NCBI GenBank assembly: GCA_041946685.1
Contig: JBHGAV010000014.1
Span: 1-64,000, forward strand
Source: JBHGAV01 sp041946685
Lineage (GTDB): Bacteria > Acidobacteriota > Terriglobia > Bryobacterales > Bryobacteraceae
Direction: 5' to 3'
DNA length: 64,000 bases
Part shown: one piece after another, positions 7,012-14,147 of the stretch
Layout of the letters: each line of letters opens with the position of its first letter
Position numbering within the stretch: position 1 is the first letter of the stretch
The notes under the pieces: model-generated
Database searches by the model: none
What the model was told of the DNA's origin: nothing
The model's input: only the letters and a program-made list of their open reading frames with translations
Translations under genes and position numbers: made by a program

Positions 7012-7515
7012 CTACTCTCCTGGCGCTCCGACCATGACGCTGGCCAACACCGCCTGGCAGCAGTCCCGGTTCCATCGCTTGCGCAGGTAGTCCTTGTGCT
7101 TGAATACGGGACGGCCCCCGAACCTCTCCCGCTCGGTGAAGTGCACCCCCAGGCGCGACGCCGTGCTCGCCCGCCCCGGAGCCTCAGAGCCGGCCAGGTC
7201 CGGCAGCGGCCCCGTAAGGCGGACACAGCGGAGTTTGCGGTTGCTCCCGATGCGCACAGCATGGCCCTGGCTGATCCACTGGCGGGCCACGTCGGGGTCT
7301 ACGCTGGCCCCCACAATCCCGTCCTGATGCACTACCCGTACTCGCTCACTCGCGTCCATCCACACCTCGACTCTCAGGTCTGGGGACTGGGAATTAGGCT
7401 CCCGAACACCTATGCGCCTACCCCAAACGGCGCTCGCCAACTGGCGATTTGCTTCAGGCGGCTCTCGCCGCGCCTCCCCCGGTCTGACTGTGCTCTGAGC
7501 CTCGCGTGAGCACAT
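7012..7515 (-). CDS. hypothetical protein of the element
   Basis: The frame from the ATG at 7515 gives 167 residues and overlaps the upstream HTH gene by 62 bp. A better ribosome site (GAGG) precedes the ATG at 7359, which would give 115 residues, so the start is uncertain. The more convincing part is VRVVHQDGIVGASVDPDVARQWISQGHAVRI, a mixed alpha/beta segment, followed by a basic C-terminus. Not recognised. Confidence 0.45.
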   Translation of the reverse strand: MCSREAQSTVRPGEARREPPEANRQLASAVWGRRIGVREPNSQSPDLRVEVWMDASERVRVVHQDGIVGASVDPDVARQWISQGHAVRIGSNRKLRCVRLTGPLPDLAGSEAPGRASTASRLGVHFTERERFGGRPVFKHKDYLRKRWNRDCCQAVLASVMVGAPGE

Positions 7516-7666
7516 GGTGCAGCCAGGCCGCAGGGATGCGGAGCTTGCCTTCTCCTCGGCCATACACGGGGATCGCGCCGCGCGTGATCCGCCGATACAC
7601 CGTGGTCGGAGACAGACGCAGGGCACCCGCTACCTCGGGGACCGTCAGCATCTTGTGGTCATCCAT
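7454..7666 (-). CDS. excisionase/MerR-type HTH protein
   Basis: 70 residues, starting at the ATG at 7666 behind GGAGGCGGG. MLTVPEVAGALRLSPTTVYR is a textbook excisionase-family HTH of the helix-turn-helix-17 type, followed by the wing IPVYGRGEGKLRIPAAWL. Proteins of this type act as regulators or recombination directionality factors. It lies directly downstream of the intergenic region with the 10-bp repeats (7802-7893), the natural candidate operator array. Confidence 0.75.
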   Translation of the reverse strand: MDDHKMLTVPEVAGALRLSPTTVYRRITRGAIPVYGRGEGKLRIPAAWLHHVLTRGSEHSQTGGGAARAA

Positions 7667-7801
7667 CCCGCCTCCAGTCATGGTCATCTTACACCAGGTT
7701 TTTCCGGGGTCGGTAAGTTTTTGCGCTAACCCATTGTATCGTCGATGGATATACTTTTGTCGGTGCGGTAATAACTTACACAACATCAGTTACTGTGTTG
7801 A

Positions 7802-7893
7802 GTCTCCTATAGTCACCTGGGGTCGTCTGGTGTGGACAGGGAGCGCTGTGGCATTCGTCTGGAGTTGTCTGGAGTCGCCTGGTGTTGACAACT
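7802..7893. repeat. two clusters of 10-bp direct repeats in a 241-bp intergenic region
   Basis: Read on the minus strand, the repeat is CCAGACGACT. Cluster A (7802-7831) holds three tandem units (ATAGGAGACT, CCAGGTGACT, CCAGACGACC in array order). Cluster B (7854-7883) holds CCAGACGAAT, CCAGACAACT and CCAGGCGACT, then a degenerate unit with GTTGACAAC (7884-7893). The 10-bp pitch and the 32-bp offset keep all units on one face of the helix. The rest of 7667-7907 is AT-rich and has no gene. It is either a cooperative operator or a set of replication iterons. Confidence 0.7.
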
Positions 7894-7907
7894 CACGGGG
7901 CTAATAC

Positions 7908-8108
7908 CTACCGGCGGGCGACTTTCGCGCGCTCCTTCTCGCACGGGAGGCGATGGGTCCCCAGGCTCAGCAGCCGCGCGGCCCGCTCGACCTGGACCTC
8001 GCTGTAGGTGGGCCGGCGCCCCACAGAGGCCAGGATGACGCTCAGGGCTCCCGGAAACCGGCTCCGCAGATCCTCTTCCCAGTCGCGAACGTCGGCGGGG
8101 TCGATCAC
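7908..8108 (-). CDS. small hypothetical protein coupled to the sigma factor gene
   Basis: 66 residues from a GTG two bases after the sigma factor stop, with GGGGAGG inside the end of the sigma gene. It contains RRPTYSEVQVERAARLLSLGTHRLPCEKE, which may be an HTH-like turn, and ends very basic. It could be a regulator or an anti-sigma-type partner because of its position. No family is recognised. Confidence 0.5.
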   Translation of the reverse strand: MIDPADVRDWEEDLRSRFPGALSVILASVGRRPTYSEVQVERAARLLSLGTHRLPCEKERAKVARR

Positions 8109-8110
8109 GA

Positions 8111-8626
8111 TTACGCCTCCCCGAAGCGGCGCCGCAGGGTGCTGAGGGCGTGCTGGTGTTGCTTCCAGGTCGTCACGCAGGACAGTCTGAGCGCTGCCCC
8201 AATCGCCTCGAAGGTCTGCCCTTGCCAGTAGCGGCGGCGAACGATTTTTCGCTGGAGCCGCGGAAGGTCCGCCACCCGGCGCTGGAGCATTCGCAAGCTG
8301 CCAGCATCCAGGCGCCCGAGCAAGATTCCTTCCGGCGACTCCACAGGCGATGGGGGGTCGGCGGGCAAGTCGTCGAGGCCCACGGTGGACGCTTGGCGTC
8401 TGGCCTCGGCGCGGATGTGACTGAGCATAGCCCCCTGGATGCGAGGGTAGGCGTAAGTGCTGAGCGATGCCCCGCGGTTTGGATCAAATCCTGATTTGCT
8501 TCGCAGGAAAGTAAGTCGTGCCTCCTGCGCCAGGTCATCAGCCTCGACACCTGGCCGCGCAAAGCCCCGCGCAAGCGCCGAAATGGTTTTCTCGATGTTC
8601 TCCGGGATCGAGTCAGCGCCAAACAT
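8111..8626 (-). CDS. sigma-70 family RNA polymerase sigma factor of the element
   Basis: 171 residues. The ATG at 8626 is chosen for the GGAGGG upstream. Region 2 is clear: DDLAQEARLTFLR then FDPNRGASLSTYAYPRIQGAMLSHIRAE. Region 4 follows a Pro-rich linker: LPRLQRKIVRRRYWQGQTFEAIGAALRLS with a second helix CVTTWKQHQHALSTLRRRF. Region 3 is largely missing, as in phage and sporulation-like factors. It probably directs RNA polymerase to element genes, or to helper phage late genes. Confidence 0.85.
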   Translation of the reverse strand: MFGADSIPENIEKTISALARGFARPGVEADDLAQEARLTFLRSKSGFDPNRGASLSTYAYPRIQGAMLSHIRAEARRQASTVGLDDLPADPPSPVESPEGILLGRLDAGSLRMLQRRVADLPRLQRKIVRRRYWQGQTFEAIGAALRLSCVTTWKQHQHALSTLRRRFGEA

Positions 8627-8746
8627 ACACGTCCCTCCGTCGTATACATTCACCTGCCTACTTTTCGCTTCCAAGGAACTGGAGTTTCAGCGCTCCGCGG
8701 CCTCCAGATGCGTTTCTCGCGTTTCCGGGCCTTCTCCCCCCTCCGA

Positions 8747-9715
8747 TCACGCCGCTGGCCTCGTGGCGGGGCTCCCTCGCGCAGCGTCGGGCCTCCTGGC
8801 GGCTGGCGGGGTTGCCGCCGCCAGCACCTGCAAGGGGTGGACCCGCTCCAGGAAGTCCCCAGAGCGGAATCGCTCGGTCACTATCTTCGGGAACCACCCC
8901 ATGCTATTGGGTGCGTGTTGGGGGTTCCGTTGAACAAACTTCAGCCGGTCGTAGAGATACGAGCCGATTTGGAAACCCGTTGCTCCCTGACCGCCCTTCA
9001 AGGTTGCGTCTATCAGGGCATCATCGGGTTCACCGAGTCCGAACGCTTCGATCGCGCGCTTGACCGCCTCGCGCTCGGCGCCTTCCCGTGAAGCAGTTTT
9101 CCGGTTGTTTCCTTGAGAGGTTTGATCGGGTCGGGTTTTCTGCTCGGGAACGGGCGCCTGTTCTGCTACAGGAACAGTCTCTCGACTCGATTCTTCTGTA
9201 CGAGTTTCTTCTGTACCAGATTCGGGTGACGTGGATGTCACTTCACCCCGTGCCGTGGATGTCACTTCACCGGCCAGACCTGGCACTTCACCGTGGGACT
9301 CCTGAAGTGCCGTGGGTGTCCCTTCACTCCGCGAGTGAGGTGTCATGGATGTCACTTCACCTTCGAAGATGGCGTGCCACAGGAATTCATAGACGTTCGC
9401 CAATCGTCGCCCCCGGCGCACGTGACCGATGAGCCGTTCCTGCTCCAAGGCCAGCATGTCTCTCTTGACCTGGCGTTCGCTCTTGCCCAAGTCCTCGGCC
9501 AGGCGCCGGAATGAAGGGAAACACGAACCATCCTTGCCGGCGTAGCGGACCAGCCGCGCATAGAGGAGCTTCTGGCCGTCCGTGAGGGTTTTTTGACGGC
9601 TCACCAGGTCCGGCGGATAGAAGCCGCAGGCGCCGCGCCAGGGGTTGAAGGGCTCTCCTGGTCGTGGGCTGCATTTTGCCCTTGCATCCAGGCCGTTCTG
9701 TGGTACAGTGTACAT
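8747..9715 (-). CDS. replication-initiator-like HTH protein
   Basis: 322 residues. The N-terminal region (about 25-105) is a winged HTH: SFRRLAEDLGKSERQVKRDMLALEQERLIGHV, preceded by LTDGQKLLYARLVRYAG. The middle linker (about 118-200) is low complexity and repeats GEVTST. The C-terminal domain (about 205-290) contains EAVKRAIEAFGLGEPDDALIDATL and FQIGSYLYDRLKFVQRNPQHAPNS. The plan of HTH, repetitive linker and C-terminal domain matches phage replication initiators such as lambda O. The repeats at 9231-9361 would then be origin iterons. The start ATG is behind GGAG. Confidence 0.65.
   Translation of the reverse strand: MYTVPQNGLDARAKCSPRPGEPFNPWRGACGFYPPDLVSRQKTLTDGQKLLYARLVRYAGKDGSCFPSFRRLAEDLGKSERQVKRDMLALEQERLIGHVRRGRRLANVYEFLWHAIFEGEVTSMTPHSRSEGTPTALQESHGEVPGLAGEVTSTARGEVTSTSPESGTEETRTEESSRETVPVAEQAPVPEQKTRPDQTSQGNNRKTASREGAEREAVKRAIEAFGLGEPDDALIDATLKGGQGATGFQIGSYLYDRLKFVQRNPQHAPNSMGWFPKIVTERFRSGDFLERVHPLQVLAAATPPAARRPDAARGSPATRPAA
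9231..9361 (-). repeat. iteron-like 17-bp repeats inside the initiator gene
   Basis: On the minus strand GGTGAAGTGACATCCAC occurs identically at 9231-9247 and 9255-9271 and with one change at 9345-9361. A diverged copy lies at 9312-9328 and a partial one at 9284-9292. Each copy encodes GEVTST or a similar peptide. Next to them are two copies of TTCTTCTGTAC (9191-9201, 9206-9216) in a locally AT-richer stretch. Confidence 0.7.
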
Positions 9716-9738
9716 AGTTACACTCCACGAAAAGAATC

Positions 9739-9778
9739 AGGCCCGCGAGCGTCACATGCTCTGCGGGCCTTTGCTTTT
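9739..9778 (+). terminator. hairpin with T-rich tail upstream of the initiator gene
   Basis: AGGCCCGC (9739-9746) pairs with GCGGGCCT (9763-9770), with an inner GAGC/GCTC pair. TTGCTTTT follows on the plus strand. On the minus strand the tail is the weaker GATTCTTTT. It would stop transcription entering from the left, or act in the leader of the initiator gene, which starts at 9715. The rest of 9716-9928 holds no recognisable gene. Confidence 0.6.
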
Positions 9779-9928
9779 GGGTTCCTGCCGCGCGGCGCGT
9801 GAAACTACTGGCCGCGGGATTCAGCCGGCGCTCTCAGCCGGTAAACCGACGTGATGTGTCACAACAGACAGACCGGCTGGCGCCGGCCATGTCGGAAGCC
9901 TTCGACCTGGCGGTGAACGCCCGCGAGG

Positions 9929-10189
9929 TCAGGGCGTCTCGCGGCCCGCCCGGACGTTGGCGTTCAGGTTTGCCACCAGCCGGCGCCCCAGTTGCACACC
10001 TTCGATCGAGCGAAGCAGCACCAGGTCTTCGGGAGCGAACACCTTCGCGTTGGGCTTCCCGCCGCGCCCCACGGCATCGGCGATGCTGGCAAGTTCCTCG
10101 TCGCTGAACTGCCGTAACAGCCGCCGGTGTTCCGGGAAGGGCAGCGCGGCCAGTTCGCGGGCCTTGATGATGGCTTCGTCGTGGGTCAT
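9929..10189 (-). CDS. small hypothetical protein at the right end of the element
   Basis: 86 residues from the ATG at 10189. An N-terminal helical half (DEAIIKARELAALPFPEHRRLLRQFSDEEL) is followed by a basic half containing KVFAPEDLVLLRSIEGVQLGRRLVANL. No family is recognised. An 18-bp palindrome (10202-10219) lies 13 bp upstream of the start codon, where a repressor would control this gene. It is the first minus-strand gene inside attR and may be part of the regulation or immunity region. Confidence 0.5.
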   Translation of the reverse strand: MTHDEAIIKARELAALPFPEHRRLLRQFSDEELASIADAVGRGGKPNAKVFAPEDLVLLRSIEGVQLGRRLVANLNANVRAGRETP

Positions 10190-10201
10190 CCCTGATCCCG
10201 A

Positions 10202-10219
10202 TTGTACAGGAATGTACAA
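10202..10219. promoter_or_regulatory. 18-bp palindrome TTGTACA-N4-TGTACAA
   Basis: TTGTACAGGAATGTACAA is a perfect inverted repeat 104 bp inside attR. It shares TGTACAGGA with the palindrome at 100-116 near attL. It could be an operator for the gene at 9929-10189 or a recombination protein site. A related half-site GGTACAGTGTACA overlaps the start codon of the initiator gene at about 9702-9714. Confidence 0.5.
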
Positions 10220-10322
10220 GCGGCCTGCCTTTGTGCCCTTTTTGGCCTTTGTGGGGTAACTCGGGTGGAACGTATTTCCAGTAACTTACGGCGGGTTAGT
10301 GACTTTCATCTTCGCCGTCCGA

Positions 10323-10347
10323 GTTCAAGTCCCCCTCTCCGCACCAA
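10323..10347. repeat. attR core
   Basis: This is the second copy of the 25-bp tRNA-Leu 3' end. It lacks any tRNA 5' part, as expected for the attR remnant after integration. Chromosomal DNA resumes at 10348, and 10348-10377 is plain spacer before the lipoprotein gene stop. Confidence 0.93.
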
Positions 10348-10377
10348 CTCATCCAGCCCTTCCTTTTCGCGGCGCTC

Positions 10378-11301
10378 TTACTCCGCCGCGACCGTCAGCG
10401 AGGACTCCAGCCGGAAGGTCAGCACGCTCTCAGCCGGGACGCGGATCGCCTTGCCCCTTGTCAGGATCTGGGTGAGCGCGCCTGCACCAGCTCCGGCGCC
10501 CGCCCCGATCGCAGCGCCCTTACCGCCTCCCGCAATTGCGCCGATGATCGCCCCCACGGCCGCCCCGCCGCCCGTGTACGTGGCCGTCCGCTTGTTGGCC
10601 CCTACGCCGTCGGCGCCTTTCCGCGCCACATCGGACGCCTCGAGCTGGTACCGCCGTCCACGAACTGTCACCGACGCCAGGCTCAGCACAAGGTCCGACG
10701 CGCCGCGAATCTTCCCACCCTGCGAGGCAGACACGATGACCACCTCCGCCTGGGCACCCTTTGGGATGACCACCGCGCCGGCGGAATTGAGCACATCGCC
10801 CGATACCTCGGCGGCGAACAACTGCCCCTCGGCTGCCTTGGCCGAATCGATCGTCTCATTGGTCCTGATGGGGAGTTCTGTCCCCGATGGCAATGAGAAG
10901 GTCCGGGCTAGCGGACTCGGCCGGCTGGGCGGCGCGCTGCTCTCGCGGGCCGCAGTGGGCTCGCTTTGCTGCGCCCTTTTCACCGGTGCAGGCGCGGCGG
11001 CCCGCTTTTGCTCAGGAGCGGGCGGCGCCGGCTGCGCTTCGGCCGGGACCGGCGCCTCCGGCTGTGCTGCCGCCTCGGCGTACTCGACCGACTTCACCTG
11101 CGCCATCGGAATTGTCCGCGTGATGTTGTCCTCACCAGCCAGAGTTATCTCCGTGTCCGAACTGGCCGCAACCTTCCCGCTGACCTGGGAACCGTCCTTC
11201 AAAACGACGGTCGCTTGCCGTTGTTCCGCAGGCTGCCGGCTGCACGACACCAACGTCAGCACGACCAGAAAAGCCGCCGTCAGAACACCTGTTGTTTTCA
11301 T
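10378..11301 (-). CDS. lipoprotein with glycine-zipper segment
   Basis: 307 residues from the ATG at 11301. The signal peptide MKTTGVLTAAFLVVLTLVSC ends in a lipobox Cys. Then comes a short beta domain (VVLKDGSQVSGKVAASSDTEITL, like other surface TRAP/Gram-negative envelope lipoproteins), a Pro/Ala/Gln-rich linker (about 90-140), a globular beta region, and a glycine-zipper helix pair (GGAAVGAIIGAIAGGGKG) near 250-285. Glycine-zipper segments usually insert in or lie against membranes. It is the first chromosomal gene past attR and reads towards it. Role in the envelope is inferred. Confidence 0.75.
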   Translation of the reverse strand: MKTTGVLTAAFLVVLTLVSCSRQPAEQRQATVVLKDGSQVSGKVAASSDTEITLAGEDNITRTIPMAQVKSVEYAEAAAQPEAPVPAEAQPAPPAPEQKRAAAPAPVKRAQQSEPTAARESSAPPSRPSPLARTFSLPSGTELPIRTNETIDSAKAAEGQLFAAEVSGDVLNSAGAVVIPKGAQAEVVIVSASQGGKIRGASDLVLSLASVTVRGRRYQLEASDVARKGADGVGANKRTATYTGGGAAVGAIIGAIAGGGKGAAIGAGAGAGAGALTQILTRGKAIRVPAESVLTFRLESSLTVAAE

Positions 11302-11459
11302 TGAGAGGGTCCTTCCTTTCCTTCTGCGAAGAAATAGTAGCGCAATCCTCTTGCCAGCTTTCGGCGCGCCGCAACTGCCTGAGCAGAAACAAACAATCGG
11401 CCGCGGACGCCCCCCGGAGCGGGTAGCAACTTCACGGCCGCGGGAAAAAACTGCGTACC

Positions 11460-11954
11460 TCAAGGAAGCGACGCACTGAGCACGCTCTTGGCCTGCTCCT
11501 CGCGGAACTCGCGCAGCTTCTCGCGAAGCTCGGGGCGGCTCGCGCCCAGGACCGCTACCGCCAGCAGGGCTGCGTTGATCGCGCCGGGCTTGCCGATCGC
11601 CAGCGCCCCCACAGGAATCCCAGCGGGCATTTGCACCGTGGAGAGCAGCGAATCCAGACCCTTGAGCGACTGGCTCTCCATCGGCACGCCGAGAACCGGC
11701 AGAATGGTGTGCGCGGCCGCCACGCCCGCAAGGTGGGCCGCGCCGCCCGCTGCGGCAATGACCACCTCCACGCCGCGCGCCTCGGCCTTGGAAACATACT
11801 CCGCCGTCTCACGCGGGGTGCGGTGCGCGGACAGAACCTTGCACTCGTGCGGAATCTCAAACCGCGCGAGGGTCTCGGCGGCGTGGCGCATGCAGTCCCA
11901 GTCCGACTTGCTGCCCATGAGGACCGCCACCAGAGGGCTCGTTTTCTTGGTCAT
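11460..11954 (-). CDS. purE: N5-carboxyaminoimidazole ribonucleotide mutase (PurE class I)
   Basis: 164 residues, full length. It rearranges N5-CAIR to CAIR in purine synthesis. GSKSDW (14-19) and SAHRTP (42-47) form the nucleotide and phosphate site, and AAGGAAHLAG and LGVPM are the other conserved loops. PurK is not next to it. The gene diverges from the ABC exporter gene at 12045. Confidence 0.95.
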   Translation of the reverse strand: MTKKTSPLVAVLMGSKSDWDCMRHAAETLARFEIPHECKVLSAHRTPRETAEYVSKAEARGVEVVIAAAGGAAHLAGVAAAHTILPVLGVPMESQSLKGLDSLLSTVQMPAGIPVGALAIGKPGAINAALLAVAVLGASRPELREKLREFREEQAKSVLSASLP

Positions 11955-12044
11955 TCAGGTCTTTATTCTACCGTGCGCCCCGGTTCTTTGCGCCCCCGCC
12001 CCCATGCGTGAGATCCTGTGAATTGCGCCTGGGCCGCGCCTGGA

Positions 12045-12956
12045 ATGATCTCCGTCGACAACCTTACTCACAGTTATGGCGCCCGCACGGCTCTTTCCGC
12101 GGTCAGTTTCGAGGTCCGGAAGGGAGAGATCTTCGCGCTGCTCGGCCCCAACGGCAGCGGCAAGTCCACGCTCTTCCGCATCTTGAGCACGATGATGGCC
12201 CCCACCGCGGGCCGCGCGACGATCGCCGGTCTTGACGTCGCCGCCGAGCCCGATGCCGTGCGCCGCCGGATCGGCGTCGTCTTCCAGTCGCAAAGCCTGG
12301 ATCGGAAGCTCACGGTAGAGGAGAATCTTCGAGCCCAGGGCCATCTGTTCGGCCTCGCCGGCTCAATTCTCCGCGACCGCGCCCGCGAGGTCATGGATCG
12401 CCTGGCGCTCTCCGATAGAAGCGCGGATCTGGTGGCCTCCCTGTCGGGTGGCCTGCGGCGCAGGGTGGAGATCGCGAAGGCCCTCCTCCACGAGCCCAAG
12501 GTGCTGCTGATGGATGAGCCTTCCACCGGCCTGGATCCCGGCTCCCGGCGCGAGCTCTGGCAGTACGTCGAGCAACTGCGGGCGAGCCGTGGGATCACTG
12601 TTCTGCTGACCTCGCATATCCTGGACGAGGCCGAGCGCTGCGGCCGGCTGCTGCTTCTGCATCAGGGCAAGGTTGTGGCCACGGGAACGCCTGCCGAGCT
12701 CAAGTCCAGAATCGGGGGCGATGTGGTGGTTCTGGAAGTCGTGGACCCGGAGGAGATGAGCGGCCGGCTGTCCCAGCGCTTCGCCGTTCAACCCATGATC
12801 GTGGACGGCGCGCTGCGCGTCGAGATCGCCAACGGCCACCGCTTCATCACCGAAGCGGTGGAGGCGTTTCCGGGGGCCATCCGTTCGGTGGCCTTGCACA
12901 AACCCACGCTCGAAGACGTGTTTCTGGACGAGACGGGAGCGTCCATCAGCGAATGA
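12045..12956 (+). CDS. ABC transporter ATP-binding protein (ABC-2 exporter type)
   Basis: 303 residues from the ATG at 12045; a GTG 27 bp upstream is possible. Walker A GPNGSGKST is at 34-42, with the Q-loop in VVFQSQSLD, the signature LSGGLRRR near 133, Walker B LLMDEPSTGLDP near 154-165 and the H-loop in LLTSHILDEAE. The C-terminal extension (about 215-303) is typical of DrrA/NodI-like subunits. Its ATGA overlap with the next gene shows it pairs with that permease. It probably exports a lipid, drug or polysaccharide. Confidence 0.9.
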   Translation: MISVDNLTHSYGARTALSAVSFEVRKGEIFALLGPNGSGKSTLFRILSTMMAPTAGRATIAGLDVAAEPDAVRRRIGVVFQSQSLDRKLTVEENLRAQGHLFGLAGSILRDRAREVMDRLALSDRSADLVASLSGGLRRRVEIAKALLHEPKVLLMDEPSTGLDPGSRRELWQYVEQLRASRGITVLLTSHILDEAERCGRLLLLHQGKVVATGTPAELKSRIGGDVVVLEVVDPEEMSGRLSQRFAVQPMIVDGALRVEIANGHRFITEAVEAFPGAIRSVALHKPTLEDVFLDETGASISE

Positions 12957-13699
12957 ACGCCATCCTGCTGCCCGCTGCGACGCTCTGGTGGCGCGAACTC
13001 GTCCGATTCTGGCGCGAGAAAGCCCGCGTGCTCGGCTTTGTCGGTTCGCCCCTGATCTTCTGGCTGATCCTCGGTTCCGGTTTCGGCGATCTGGCGTTCT
13101 TCTTCCCCGGCGCGGTGACCCTCACGGTCATGGTCTCCGCCGTGTTCTCCACCATGTCCCTCATCGAGGACCGCAGGGAAGGATTCCTTCTGTCGATGCT
13201 GGTTTCCCCCGCCCCGCGCAGTGCGGTGGTTCTGGGCAAGACGCTGGGGTCGGCCACACTGGCATGGATCCAGGGGTTGATCCTCATGGCATTCGGTCCC
13301 CTCACCGGGGTCTGGCTCCCCCCGCTGGTCCTGCTGAAGGCGGTCGGTGTGATCTTTCTGATCTCGCTCACCTTCACGCTGCTCGGCTTTCTCATCGCCT
13401 GGCACATGGAGTCGTCGCAGGGCTTCCATGCAGTCATGAATCTGGTCCTGTTCCCCTTGTGGATGGTCTCCGGTTCATTGTTCACACCGGAGAGGGCTCA
13501 CGGGTGGATGCGCGCCGTTATGACGGTGAATCCGTTGACCTATGCGCAAGCCGCGCTGCGGGGGCTGCTCGACCCCAGGGCTACGGCCGGAGCGCCCAGC
13601 CTGACCCTCAGCCTGACCATCACCGGCGCCTGCGCGCTGGCGCTGCTGGTGGCCTCCACCGCGGCAGCCCGCCGCAGGCGCAACAGCAGCGCCGCCTGA
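12953..13699 (+). CDS. ABC-2 type permease
   Basis: 248 residues with six predicted membrane spans: GFVGSPLIFWLILGSGF, FPGAVTLTVMVSAVFSTM, LMAFGPLTGVW, VIFLISLTFTLLGFLIAW, MNLVLFPLWMVSGSLF and a final TITGACALALLVAS. EDRREGFLLSMLVSP is the usual cytoplasmic coupling segment of ABC-2 permeases of the DrrB/NodJ type. It overlaps the ATPase gene by four bases and converges on the YjbQ-like gene with only 7 bp between stops. Confidence 0.88.
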   Translation: MNAILLPAATLWWRELVRFWREKARVLGFVGSPLIFWLILGSGFGDLAFFFPGAVTLTVMVSAVFSTMSLIEDRREGFLLSMLVSPAPRSAVVLGKTLGSATLAWIQGLILMAFGPLTGVWLPPLVLLKAVGVIFLISLTFTLLGFLIAWHMESSQGFHAVMNLVLFPLWMVSGSLFTPERAHGWMRAVMTVNPLTYAQAALRGLLDPRATAGAPSLTLSLTITGACALALLVASTAAARRRRNSSAA

Positions 13700-13706
13700 C
13701 CCGGCC

Positions 13707-14126
13707 CTACTCCCCGATGATCTTCACCAGCACCCGCTTGCGGCGCCGCCCGTCGAACTCGCCGTAGAAGATCTGCTCCCAGGGGCCGAAATCCAGCTTG
13801 CCCTTGCTTACGGCCACAACCACCTCCCGGCCCATCACCGAGCGCTTGAGGTGGGCGTCGGCGTTGTCCTCGCCGGTCCGGTTGTGGTCGTACTTCGATA
13901 CGGGCTCATGAGGCGCAAGCCCCTCCAGCCACTTCTCGAAGTCGCGGTGCAGCCCGGACTCGTCGTCGTTGATGAAAACCGAGGCGGTGATGTGCATAGC
14001 GTTGACCAGCGCCAGGCCTTCCTGAACACCGCTCTCGGCCAGGCAGGCATTGACCTGGGGGGTGATGTTGACATAACCCCTGCGACTGGGGACCTCAAAC
14101 CAAAGTTCTTTTCGGTAGCTCTTCAT
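13707..14126 (-). CDS. YjbQ/UPF0047 family protein (secondary thiamine-phosphate synthase type)
   Basis: 139 residues from the ATG at 14126; the ATG at 14135 is also possible, and neither has a good ribosome site. The family pattern is clear: VPSRRGYVNITPQ, the His-containing NAMHITASVFINDDESGLHRDFEKWL, the YDHNRTGEDNADAHLKR segment and the end GPWEQIFYGEFDGRRRKRVLVKI. Members of the family have weak thiamine-phosphate synthase activity in vitro; the physiological role is unclear. Confidence 0.9.
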   Translation of the reverse strand: MKSYRKELWFEVPSRRGYVNITPQVNACLAESGVQEGLALVNAMHITASVFINDDESGLHRDFEKWLEGLAPHEPVSKYDHNRTGEDNADAHLKRSVMGREVVVAVSKGKLDFGPWEQIFYGEFDGRRRKRVLVKIIGE

Positions 14127-14147
14127 CCATGTCATATTGTAGGGGAG

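Larger units (their letters stand above)
30..10347. mobile_element. about 10.3-kb integrative element in tRNA-Leu; satellite or reduced prophage
   Basis: Bounded by 25-bp direct repeats of the tRNA-Leu 3' end, with a tyrosine integrase at the left end reading towards the tRNA. Most genes lie on the minus strand in short overlapping operons; only two small genes (4810-5361) are on the plus strand. Phage-type functions are present (minor head-like protein, terminase-small-like HTH, sigma factor, replication-initiator-like protein). No capsid, portal, large terminase, tail or conjugation gene is seen. Housekeeping genes resume immediately after attR. The integration is directly visible; the satellite interpretation is inference. 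Confidence 0.88.

Noticed and set aside
7802..7893. CRISPR array
   Set aside because: Units are 10 bp in direct tandem without spacers.
9231..9361. CRISPR array
   Set aside because: Repeats are short, irregularly spaced and inside a coding frame where they encode GEVTST; no Cas gene is near.
10202..11479. Long plus-strand open frame opposite the lipoprotein gene
   Set aside because: It is Ser/Pro/Ala-rich without a domain, while the minus strand has a clear signal peptide and lipobox.
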